From: an uncultured Candidatus Melainabacteria bacterium | GTDB lineage: Bacteria > Cyanobacteriota > Vampirovibrionia > Gastranaerophilales > Gastranaerophilaceae | NCBI GenBank assembly: GCA_934700385.1 | Contig: CAKUXO010000007.1 | Coordinates: 1 to 64,000, forward strand | Length of the DNA stretch: 64,000 nucleotides | Reading direction: 5' to 3' | In this document: one piece after another, positions 1 through 7,722 of the stretch | Layout of the letters: every line of letters starts with the position of its first letter | Numbering within the stretch: the stretch's first letter is position 1 | The notes under the pieces: generated by a model | Database searches by the model: none | Seen by the model: the letters and a program-made list of their open reading frames with translations, nothing else | Told to the model about the DNA's origin: nothing | Program-made: the position numbers and the translations under genes

Positions 1-1196
<1,196 letters not shown>

Positions 1197-1315
1197 TTAT
1201 GATTTATGTCTTTTCTTATATAACTAAGTTATCACCTTTTTTTGATTTTTTAGAAAAAATAAACAATTTTTTAATTTTTTGGGGAGAAAATGTAATTTTA
1301 TTAAATTATTAATTT

Positions 1316-1380
1316 AGAAACAAGGTAAAACCCTTGTAAACACTGAAACACATCAGATCCTGAAACGAGTTCAGGATGAC
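1316..1380 (+). repeat. Half copy of 110-bp inverted-repeat element
   Basis: This matches the right half of the elements at 1661-1770 and 22723-22833, from AGAAACAAGG to the terminal TTCAGGATGAC. One arm base differs (GAAACGAGTTC instead of GAAACAAGTTC). The left arm is missing. Downstream flank up to about 1420 also resembles the flank of the 22.8-kb copy (GGTGTAT..., CCACAAGCAGTT). Confidence 0.85.
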
Positions 1381-1479
1381 AGTCCTATAACGGTGTATAG
1401 GATGTATCCACAAGCAGTTAAAAGATGTGCCAATACTGTAAGTTAAAGAACTTACCCAACAAAAGCAATTAAAAATATT

Positions 1480-1505
1480 TATAAAAAACTAAAGTTTTTG
1501 TTCAC
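1480..1505 (-). repeat. Short dispersed repeat (AACTTTAG type), inverted copy
   Basis: Reverse-strand copy of a roughly 26-base repeat whose core reads GTGAACAAAAACTTTAG followed by a T-run and ATA. Other copies are at 22653-22678 and 22879-22904, and a partial one is at about 47888-47912. The core AAAACTTTAGTTTT is self-complementary. Confidence 0.8.
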
Positions 1506-1660
1506 TTTGCACTCTGTGTCCGTTTCACTAAGGCTCATTCTTCGCCAAGGGTAACGTAATCTTTTTGTTCAATCGCCAACGCAAAAAGAAAAAGTGAACC
1601 GAAAAAGAAAGCGTGAGCCAGTGCACGAGGGTTTAAAACGTCCACACTCATTTCTCGACT

Positions 1661-1770
1661 CGTCATCCCGAACTTGTTTCGGGATCTTACCAAGTGTCAT
1701 TGATAGAAACAAGGTAAAACCCTTGTAAACACTGAAACACATCAGATCCTGAAACAAGTTCAGGATGACG
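1661..1770. repeat. 110-bp inverted-repeat element, full copy
   Basis: The ends are complementary arms: CGTCATCCCGAACTTG... on the left and ...CAAGTTCAGGATGACG on the right, about 27 bases each. Inside lies a second small hairpin, ACAAGG-taaaa-CCTTGT. The whole element could fold into one long hairpin. A second full copy sits at 22723-22833. No transposase is encoded, so it resembles a MITE or REP-like element. Confidence 0.85.
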
Positions 1771-1826
1771 GATTATAGAGTTGGATGTGTGCAACGAAAG
1801 CTCGTTGCGCTCTGGCTTACGCATTT

Positions 1827-1954
1827 GGCTCCTGTGGGCATTTCGGCTCTGTTTTTGCAAAATCTGCAAAAACAGCCTCTATTGTCCTACGTCGCTTATC
1901 GACTGCTTGAATGTCAACGTTCCACACGTTGCCATTCATCGCACCGGCTTACGC
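1827..1954 (-). repeat. Modular hairpin repeat, copy 1
   Basis: On the minus strand this runs GCGTAAGCCGGTGCGATGAA ... AGGAGCC. It is about 90% identical by eye to 51703-51830. It contains the hairpin CTGTTTTTGCA-5 bases-TGCAAAAACAG. Both ends carry the box GCGT(A/G)AGCC, which is shared with copies at 32.7 kb and 2.0 kb. Confidence 0.85.
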
Positions 1955-1967
1955 ATTTTCCGCCTGT

Positions 1968-2085
1968 GAAATCAAAGATTTCTTCGCTACCCTGCGCTTC
2001 GCTTCGGTCGCAACGGCGGCATCGTACAGTTCCAGCGCTTTGCTCATCGCAAACCGCTTAGGAACCTCGGCTTACGCTTTAAACA
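1968..2085 (-). repeat. Modular hairpin repeat, second module at the 3' end of the peptidase gene
   Basis: This module includes the small hairpin GAAATC-aaa-GATTTC near 1970 and the string CAAACCGCTTAGGAAC near 2050, which recurs at about 18773. It ends with GGCTTACGC, the reverse of the GCGTAAGCC box. The TAA stop codon of the M49-like gene (2072-2074) is part of that box. Confidence 0.7.
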
Positions 2086-3805
2086 ACATATCAGCCAGTT
2101 TCTGTTCAGTTCTGCCGTTCAATCTCTTAGAAATCTTTTTCAATTTTTGGCTCATGGTTTCCATTTCGTCTGTCCAAATGAAATTTTCAAGAACGTATTT
2201 TTCCCCTTGAGAAAAATCGTTGCTTAATTGAACTTTAATAATTTCACCAAGCATTTGGCGAGCGATATAAACCATTCTATCTATATTAATAGATAAAAAG
2301 CCGTCTTTTGAAATGTTAATAGCTTCATTTTGAATGAAGTAATAATTTTGCATTACAGAACGAACTCTGTGTGCTTGAGATAAATCTGGTTTTGATTTTA
2401 ACATATTATCTGTTGCATAAGTAACAATGATTTTATCTCTTTCTTCTTGAGTGTAAAGCCCTTCTTCCATTAAAACATCAACCATCGCCAATGAAACCAT
2501 ATCTGCTTTATTTTCTTCAATTATAGATTTATATTTACCCAGTGCCTCACAACCAGATTTTGGTCCAAGAGAGTGACCATTTTCATGCCCGATTGTGAAA
2601 AGGTGATCCATTTTATCATCATAATATTTATGAAATTCTTTTTCTAAAATATTATCTAATCTTTCTTGAATTTTTTGTTTTGCGTCATCACTTGTTGCAA
2701 AACGAATTTGCCTGTGGTAAACGTTTCTTCTTCCGCCACCAATTGTTAAAGATAATTTATCGTTATTTGGGAGATTTTCAGCTAAAGTGATACCAGCTCT
2801 AAAAGCGCCAACGTCACCTGCTACTTCAACAAGGTCAACATCAACCATTGTTTGAGAAATTTCAGAATCTTCTTTAATAACTTGTTCATATTCTTCATTA
2901 TATGGCATGTGTTTTGCCATAATAGGAAGATAATTTTTAACTTTTAAGATGTAATCTGTTCCTTCTTTATTCACAATTCCAACACGAGCGCCAAGATAAT
3001 CTTTTGAAATTACTTCGATATTATTTTCTTTTAAAAGCTCGCTTAATTCAGGATTTTCTAAAACAGTTTCTGTCATACCGTCTGAATAATTTTCTCTTGT
3101 AATTGTAAATTCAAGAGGAGTATTTTGCATTTGTGCCCATTTTTTATCTGCAAAAGCGTCAAGCATTGGGTCAGCCACTAAAAATGCTTGAGATTGAAGT
3201 CTTAAATATTCATTAAATTCAATACAAGTTGAAACACAACTTGCTCTTAATAATAATTCTGCTATTTTTTTAAAATCGCAAGAAAATTTATCGATGTAAT
3301 CTGTTGCTTTTAACTCTTTTCCATTTCTTTCAACAACACTTCTTTGATTTAAAATTTTTCTAACTTCTTCAACTTTATTTTCTTTTAACATAGAAATTAA
3401 GATTTGATGAAACTCTTTTTCATCTAAATCTAATGGATAAAACCCACGAGCTTTGCGATATTCAAGGTCTTTAGCTAAAATAACCATATTAGATTCGCAG
3501 TCAAGAGAAAAAATCCCTTTTTGTGCGTCAAATAAAATTTTTGTTAATTTAGCTTTTTTATCATCTTTTTTAATTTGTTCTTCTAAATATTTTTTAAAAG
3601 GCAAGTTGTGGTGTGAATCTAGTTCAAGATTGATTTTTTCAATAATTCTTGCTGCCTTAACAAGGTAGCTTAGTGCTGTTTTATCGCCATCTTTTAAATT
3701 TAAAAATTCAGGCGCATCAGTATCTAACATTTTTTTAGTCAAAAGACAATCTTTAGAAGTTCTTTTTTCTAACTCCTCAATAGATAAACCACAATCGTAT
3801 TTCAT
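2072..3805 (-). CDS. Zinc metallopeptidase resembling dipeptidyl-peptidase III (family M49)
   Basis: 577-residue protein with no signal peptide or membrane segment, so probably cytosolic. The metal site is visible: HENGH at residues 407-411 and EENKAD at 430-435. These correspond to the HEXXGH and EECRAE motifs of family M49. H407, H411 and E431 would bind zinc, and E408 would act as catalytic base. Most M49 members carry a six-residue HEXXGH; here the motif is the five-residue HEXXH, so this is a divergent branch. M49 enzymes remove dipeptides from peptide N-termini; the substrate here is unknown. The first 350 residues are mostly charged helices without a recognised domain. The stop codon lies inside a dispersed repeat. 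The gene appears monocistronic. Confidence 0.7.
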   Translation of the reverse strand: MKYDCGLSIEELEKRTSKDCLLTKKMLDTDAPEFLNLKDGDKTALSYLVKAARIIEKINLELDSHHNLPFKKYLEEQIKKDDKKAKLTKILFDAQKGIFSLDCESNMVILAKDLEYRKARGFYPLDLDEKEFHQILISMLKENKVEEVRKILNQRSVVERNGKELKATDYIDKFSCDFKKIAELLLRASCVSTCIEFNEYLRLQSQAFLVADPMLDAFADKKWAQMQNTPLEFTITRENYSDGMTETVLENPELSELLKENNIEVISKDYLGARVGIVNKEGTDYILKVKNYLPIMAKHMPYNEEYEQVIKEDSEISQTMVDVDLVEVAGDVGAFRAGITLAENLPNNDKLSLTIGGGRRNVYHRQIRFATSDDAKQKIQERLDNILEKEFHKYYDDKMDHLFTIGHENGHSLGPKSGCEALGKYKSIIEENKADMVSLAMVDVLMEEGLYTQEERDKIIVTYATDNMLKSKPDLSQAHRVRSVMQNYYFIQNEAINISKDGFLSINIDRMVYIARQMLGEIIKVQLSNDFSQGEKYVLENFIWTDEMETMSQKLKKISKRLNGRTEQKLADMLFKA

Positions 3806-3927
3806 ATTTTCTATCCTAAAATTTCTGTGTCATTACAGAGAAATTATATCATTAATTTTAAATTTAATCTATTAGAGAAGAAAAATTTATCCCTTTGGGC
3901 AATTTTAAAAATTTGAAATTTGAGATA

Positions 3928-4125
3928 ATGAAATTAATCCTTTGTAAAGAAGGGAGGTTTATTATTATAAAAAAATATTTTGATATTATTTATAAAAAAA
4001 TGAAAAAGTATGATAAAAAAGCAACTAATCCTTTTTTAAAAGCGCAATATGCCTATAATCCGTTTAAATCTATTTATGAACAAACTTATATTTGGGTTGA
4101 AAACGAAAAGAAAAATGAAAACTAG
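3928..4125 (+). CDS. Small unrecognised protein (65 residues), start uncertain
   Basis: Lysine- and tyrosine-rich small protein that I do not recognise. The C-terminal 35 residues (NPFLKAQYAYNPFKSIYEQ...) look more protein-like than random. Start choice is poor: an in-frame TTG at 3895 and this ATG at 3928 have no good ribosome-binding site. A strong GGGAGG sits at about 3952-3957, followed 6 bases later by in-frame ATT at 3964 and, further on, ATG at 4000. The product may be only 41-54 residues. It lies between the divergent peptidase gene and a hairpin-rich gap. Confidence 0.35.
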   Translation: MKLILCKEGRFIIIKKYFDIIYKKMKKYDKKATNPFLKAQYAYNPFKSIYEQTYIWVENEKKNEN

Positions 4126-4193
4126 TTTTTTTCTAAAAGGCATGCCAAAAATTTGAATAATTTACATAAATTTACAGCGAAAGATTTTTTTTC

Positions 4194-4275
4194 ATCATGT
4201 CAAAACATGCACTATGACATGATTTGAAACATCACAATCCCCCTAAAAGCATGTCTAGTCATGGTTCTAGGGGGG
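4194..4275. ncRNA. Possible structured RNA or palindromic element (two adjacent stems)
   Basis: Stem 1: ATCATGTCA at 4194-4202 pairs perfectly with TGACATGAT at 4215-4223 around a 12-base loop. Stem 2: CCCCCTA at 4239-4245 pairs with TAGGGGG at 4268-4274, with CATG (4250-4253) against CATG (4260-4263) inside. Neither stem is followed by a clear T-run, so these are not ordinary terminators. No known RNA family is recognised. Confidence 0.35.
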
Positions 4276-4350
4276 TTAAAACCCTTGAAACACAAGCCAA
4301 TTAACCAATAGCATGATTGTAAATTGTCGTAATAATTGCCGAAAAATTGC

Positions 4351-4378
4351 TTGCTAATTGTATCTTAACAGATATAAT
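4351..4378 (+). promoter_or_regulatory. Sigma-70-type promoter for the Cys-rich small protein
   Basis: TTGCTA at 4351-4356 and TATAAT at 4373-4378 are separated by 16 bases. They predict a transcript starting near 4385 with a leader of about 65 bases. Confidence 0.6.
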
Positions 4379-4437
4379 AGTATTAAAGCCAAGGGGCACA
4401 AGGCAAAAAGCCCCTACGATACGGCTACTAGATTTTT
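4377..4437 (+). promoter_or_regulatory. Structured 5' leader ending in a T-run (attenuator or riboswitch candidate)
   Basis: Nested complementary segments TAGT/ACTA, AGCC/GGCT and GGGGC/GCCCC (core about 4394-4416) lie just ahead of a run of seven Ts and the GGAGAG ribosome-binding site. A stem followed by Ts before a gene is the layout of a transcription attenuator. I do not recognise a known riboswitch class. Confidence 0.4.
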
Positions 4438-4452
4438 TTGGAGAGTTTATAA

Positions 4453-4674
4453 GTGTTAAAAAGTAGAGATTTTGGCAGAGCAACTGCGGTCAGAAGATGG
4501 ACTCAGACTGCTATAGAGTGTTATAAAAGAGGATGTAATTGCGAAGGGTGTTTTTATACAGATTTTTTCAATAATTCAAATCAAAAATGCCAAATGAAAG
4601 CCTCTGTTCTAGAATTAGTAAGAGTTTTAGGAAAACCTGATATTGAATTAAAACAAGTTTTAATTGATGAGTAG
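4453..4674 (+). CDS. Small Cys-rich protein, probably metal-binding, function unknown
   Basis: 73 residues from a GTG start preceded by GGAGAG at good spacing. It contains a CNCEGCFY cluster followed about 17 residues later by another Cys (KCQMKA), giving C-x-C-x2-C ... C. This would suit zinc or iron binding. The C-terminal part (SVLELVRVLGKP) looks like an amphipathic helix, and the protein has no membrane segment. It has its own promoter and a structured leader, so its expression seems controlled. It converges on cdd, and a perfect 11-bp stem spans both stop codons. I cannot name the family. Confidence 0.6.
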   Translation: MLKSRDFGRATAVRRWTQTAIECYKRGCNCEGCFYTDFFNNSNQKCQMKASVLELVRVLGKPDIELKQVLIDE

Positions 4675-4694
4675 TTTAAAAACCTACTCATCAA
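4664..4694. terminator. Shared hairpin between convergent genes, containing both stop codons
   Basis: TTGATGAGTAG at 4664-4674 and CTACTCATCAA at 4684-4694 form a perfect 11-bp stem around a 9-base loop. Each arm holds the last codons and the TAG stop of one gene, so both proteins end in Asp-Glu. Only short A/T tracts follow, so termination is likely but not certain. Confidence 0.5.
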
Positions 4695-5079
4695 ATTTAA
4701 AGCTGTAAGGGAAAATTTCTTCTAAAGTTAAAATAAGAAGTTTTTCATCATCATCTTCTAAAATAATTTTAGAATTTTTCGTTGCAAATTCGCATATCCA
4801 TTGTCTGCAAGCGCCACAAGGCAAACATTTTTTCTGAACAGGTGAATAAATTGCAATTGCTTCAATTTGAGATGTTTCACCCTCAACAATAGCGCTAGAC
4901 ATAGCATTTCTTTCAGCGCATAAAGATAAGCCATAGCTTGCATTTTCAACGTTACAACCTAAAAATTCTCTGCCGTCATTATATAAAATACAAGCCCCAA
5001 CAGGAAATTTTGAATATGGTGCATAGGCTCTTTGGCTTGCTTGTTTTGCCTTTTCAAGTAATTCTTTATATTTATCCAT
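4684..5079 (-). CDS. cdd: Cytidine deaminase
   Basis: Cytosolic zinc enzyme of pyrimidine salvage that converts cytidine and deoxycytidine to uridine and deoxyuridine. The 131-residue length is typical of the homotetrameric class. The catalytic motif CAE is at 54-56 (Cys ligand C54, general acid/base E56). The second zinc site PCGACRQ has ligands C88 and C91. The substrate-binding NVEN lies at 43-46, and YAPYSKFPVGA near the N-terminus is also typical. The gene ends tail-to-tail with the small Cys-rich protein gene, sharing a hairpin. No other nucleoside-salvage gene adjoins it. Confidence 0.95.
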   Translation of the reverse strand: MDKYKELLEKAKQASQRAYAPYSKFPVGACILYNDGREFLGCNVENASYGLSLCAERNAMSSAIVEGETSQIEAIAIYSPVQKKCLPCGACRQWICEFATKNSKIILEDDDEKLLILTLEEIFPYSFKFDE

Positions 5080-5216
5080 TTTTTACCTAACAAATACAAT
5101 TATTTTTCGTATTTAGAATTATACATCTAAATTTATTTTTCGCAACATCAACTCGTTATTTTTTTCAAAAATCGGGAATTATAAAAATGTAAACACGAAG
5201 GGTTTGACGGAAAGTT

Positions 5217-5711
5217 ATGTCTATTAACGCAATAAGCAGTCTTTCAATTTATGAATATTATTATCGGATAGATAAAGATGAGGACAAAAAGAAAAAATCC
5301 CCTCTAGCCGATGAAATGAAGAAATACGGCTTAACTCCTACAGAAAATGAAGCCCTAAATGTTTCATTACTTAAAAGAGCAAAAGAACTTGAAAAACAAA
5401 ATTCTCAAACTCAAGAAAATTCAACAATAGCAAAAGAAGATAGACCTTGGGCAGATTTAATGTATCAGCTCAATATATCTTTTAATGATGACCCCAAAGA
5501 AGATATTAACAATATCAAAGAAGAATTAGAAAAATTAACCCGTGGTTTAAATGATGATGAGTTAACAAAAGAAATCAACGACCTTGAAGATTATGTTGAA
5601 AATCTTTATGTTAATTTTGTTGAAAACCAATCAGGCTCAATTAATACAAGCCTAAGCCTTGGCGCTCAATTAAATAACATAGCAATTTTAAATCAGGCTA
5701 ATTTATTTTAA
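5217..5711 (+). CDS. Unrecognised 164-residue acidic protein
   Basis: No family recognised. The protein is soluble and charged, with helical acidic stretches in the middle (about 100-140) and a hydroxyl- and Asn-rich C-terminus (SLGAQLNNIAILNQANLF). The N-terminus SINAISSLSIYEYYY has no Sec signal. The start ATG at 5217 follows a modest ACGGAAAG site. Both ends have the general look of substrates exported by flagellar-type secretion, but that is only inference. It is a single-gene unit, closed by a strong terminator at 5795-5825. Confidence 0.6.
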   Translation: MSINAISSLSIYEYYYRIDKDEDKKKKSPLADEMKKYGLTPTENEALNVSLLKRAKELEKQNSQTQENSTIAKEDRPWADLMYQLNISFNDDPKEDINNIKEELEKLTRGLNDDELTKEINDLEDYVENLYVNFVENQSGSINTSLSLGAQLNNIAILNQANLF

Positions 5712-5794
5712 CGATACTCCTATTCCCCTATTTATCACACACCTTTCCAATAATCTCACATTCCGTCTAACAGTTCTAATGTTATCAAGGATTG

Positions 5795-5825
5795 AATACT
5801 TGCCCCCTAAAGGCAAGTATTTTTA
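5795..5825 (+). terminator. Rho-independent terminator
   Basis: AATACTTGCC at 5795-5804 pairs perfectly with GGCAAGTATT at 5812-5821, followed by more Ts. It terminates the gene at 5217-5711 on the plus strand. The minus orientation lacks a T-run. Confidence 0.85.
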
Positions 5826-5828
5826 TAT

Positions 5829-6830
5829 TTAGAGATTGATATAATGGTGAATTATCTCAAGAATTTTATCATAATGATTTAAAACTAAAACAACACTAAT
5901 TGAAACAACAAGCCCGATTATTGCTTTTGTAATGTCTTTAATAACGTGTTTATAAACTTTCTTTTCGGTAATGAAACGTAATCTGTTATAAAGAGCGATT
6001 TCTCTACCTGCTAAAACCCCTAAAAATACCCAAGTTGTTGACATCGGGATATTATTTACATTTTGAAAATATAATAAAATTGAAGCGTAAACAATATCAA
6101 TTATCGTTGCAGAACGAACATCTTGAGTGTTAGTTTTAAGTTTAATTATATTTTGAATTTCGCCCCCTCTTTTATAACAAATTATAAAAAGAAGTCCTAA
6201 AAATACAACTAAGCTCAAAGCCATCTGCCACAAAGAAAGTTTCCTTGGCAAGAAAACATATAAAACTGCGCCGTCTTGTAATAACCAAGCGTGCCATAAA
6301 AGCGCCGTTGAAATCCATTTTGCAACAATCCAAGGCAAGGGAATGGGTTTATTTTTCATATACAAAAAGATTTTTTCGACTTTTCTTGCAATAAAGAAAT
6401 ATAAAACTAATGAAACAATTAAAGCTGTAACATAGCCAATAAAAGACTTTGCAATCATCATCCCTATAATTGTGTTAGAAGAAAAAATACTAACAATTAA
6501 AAATGAAGTTGCAACGGGAATTCCCTTTTTAGTTAAATATAATAAGATTATAGGGGGCAAAACATGCCACCAGTAAAGTTGCTCAGGATATGGAATTCTA
6601 TCTAATCTTCCAAAAGCCATATCCCCGTCGTTCACAATCCAGCCGATTACAAAGGTTAAAACCATAATCAAACCGGTGTATGCCCAAACAACCCAAACAG
6701 AACGGTGTCTTGTTGTAGATAAAAAGGTTCCTAGGGTTTGAATAACATCATTTGAAACACAAGCATATAGGGATAATAAAAACCCTATTATCATAAAAAT
6801 TGTGCTTGGATTTATATCAAATATGTTCAT
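5829..6830 (-). CDS. Multi-pass membrane protein, PiT-like (phosphate permease superfamily)
   Basis: 333 residues with about nine or ten hydrophobic segments. Near the N-terminus, SNDVIQTLGTF resembles the GAND-x2-N-x2-GT signature of inorganic phosphate transporters. In the C-terminal half, NNIPMSTTWVFLG resembles the PVSTTH-x3-G signature of the second repeat. The first half also has GIPVATSFLIV. This suggests the inverted-repeat PiT fold in a shortened, divergent form. Substrate specificity cannot be read from the sequence; phosphate is the family expectation. It lies just downstream of yebC on the same strand (gap about 17 bases) and may be co-transcribed with it. Confidence 0.55.
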   Translation of the reverse strand: MNIFDINPSTIFMIIGFLLSLYACVSNDVIQTLGTFLSTTRHRSVWVVWAYTGLIMVLTFVIGWIVNDGDMAFGRLDRIPYPEQLYWWHVLPPIILLYLTKKGIPVATSFLIVSIFSSNTIIGMMIAKSFIGYVTALIVSLVLYFFIARKVEKIFLYMKNKPIPLPWIVAKWISTALLWHAWLLQDGAVLYVFLPRKLSLWQMALSLVVFLGLLFIICYKRGGEIQNIIKLKTNTQDVRSATIIDIVYASILLYFQNVNNIPMSTTWVFLGVLAGREIALYNRLRFITEKKVYKHVIKDITKAIIGLVVSISVVLVLNHYDKILEIIHHYINL

Positions 6831-6847
6831 ACTTTCTTTCGTTTATA

Positions 6848-7642
6848 TTATACATCAAGTGAATTCATAATTTCATCACTTGCTTCAAAATTAGAATAAA
6901 CATTTTGAACGTCGTCGTGTTCATCTAATTTTTCAAGAAGAAGAACGATTTTCTTAGCAGTTGCAGCGTCTGTAATTTCATTAGAATTAGATGGAATTCT
7001 TGTTAAATCAGCGCTTTTAATTTTATAACCAAGATTTTCAAGTCCTTTTGCAGTTGAATCAAGAGCGTCTGGTTTTGTTTTAATTTTAAAGTCGTCTTCG
7101 TCTTCATCTTCCCAAACATCCATTGGGTCAAATTCCATTGAATCTTCAAAAAGTTTATCAAAATCAAAAACTTTAACTTCTTCTTTTGAACGTTTAGATT
7201 GTTCTTGCGGTTTTTCGATTGAAATTAGTCCACAAGGTTCAAAAATCCAACCAACGCAACCTGTTTCACCTAAATTACCGCCGAATTTAGTGAAATAACT
7301 TCTAATATCCCCTGCTGTTCTGTTTCTGTTATCTGTTGCAGCTTCAATGAAAACCGCAACTCCGCCTGCGCCATATCCTTCATAAGTAATTTCTTCAAAG
7401 TTATCTCCTTGAGAATTACCGCAGCCTTTATCAATCGCACGTTTAATTGTATCATTTGGAAGTCCGCCCGCTTTTGCTTTTTCAACGGCTGTTCTTAAAC
7501 GAAAGTTTCCGTTTAAATCTCCACCGCCAATTTTAGCAGCGATAATAATTTCTCTTGAAAATTTTGCAAAACTAACCCCTCTTTGAGCGTCTGCTTTTGC
7601 TTTTTTATGTTTAATGTTTGCCCACTTTGAATGTCCTGACAT
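6848..7642 (-). CDS. YebC/PmpR family protein (TACO1-like)
   Basis: 264 residues beginning with the invariant MSGHSKWANIKHKKAKAD, followed by GLPNDTIKRAI and the EGYGAGGVAVFIE segment diagnostic of the family. Members are described as DNA-binding regulators or, more recently, as translation factors that relieve ribosome stalling at proline stretches. It is slightly longer than usual (about 245) owing to an acidic insert (VWEDEDEDDF) near residue 165. Cytosolic. It is followed closely by the PiT-like gene. Confidence 0.95.
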   Translation of the reverse strand: MSGHSKWANIKHKKAKADAQRGVSFAKFSREIIIAAKIGGGDLNGNFRLRTAVEKAKAGGLPNDTIKRAIDKGCGNSQGDNFEEITYEGYGAGGVAVFIEAATDNRNRTAGDIRSYFTKFGGNLGETGCVGWIFEPCGLISIEKPQEQSKRSKEEVKVFDFDKLFEDSMEFDPMDVWEDEDEDDFKIKTKPDALDSTAKGLENLGYKIKSADLTRIPSNSNEITDAATAKKIVLLLEKLDEHDDVQNVYSNFEASDEIMNSLDV

Positions 7643-7722
7643 GGCTTTTCCTTTATTTTTCTTCTTTTCTTAATTAAATCATGGCAATTGTATATGTCAA
7701 CTAATTAGATGAGTTTGTTGTT

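Larger units (their letters stand above)
4126..4452. other. Hairpin-rich non-coding stretch
   Basis: Gene-free stretch of 327 bases. It holds a 9-bp perfect stem (4194-4202 with 4215-4223), a nested stem CCCCCTA/TAGGGGG (4239-4245 with 4268-4274) that encloses a CATG/CATG pairing, a promoter (4351-4378), and a structured leader before the small Cys-rich protein. See the separate entries. Confidence 0.6.

Noticed and set aside
1765..2061. Open frames of 62-99 codons in the repeat region after dnaK
   Set aside because: The same peptide stretches recur at other repeat copies (for example near 51.6-51.9 kb), codon use is unlike the genes, and no ribosome-binding site is present; they are repeat DNA.
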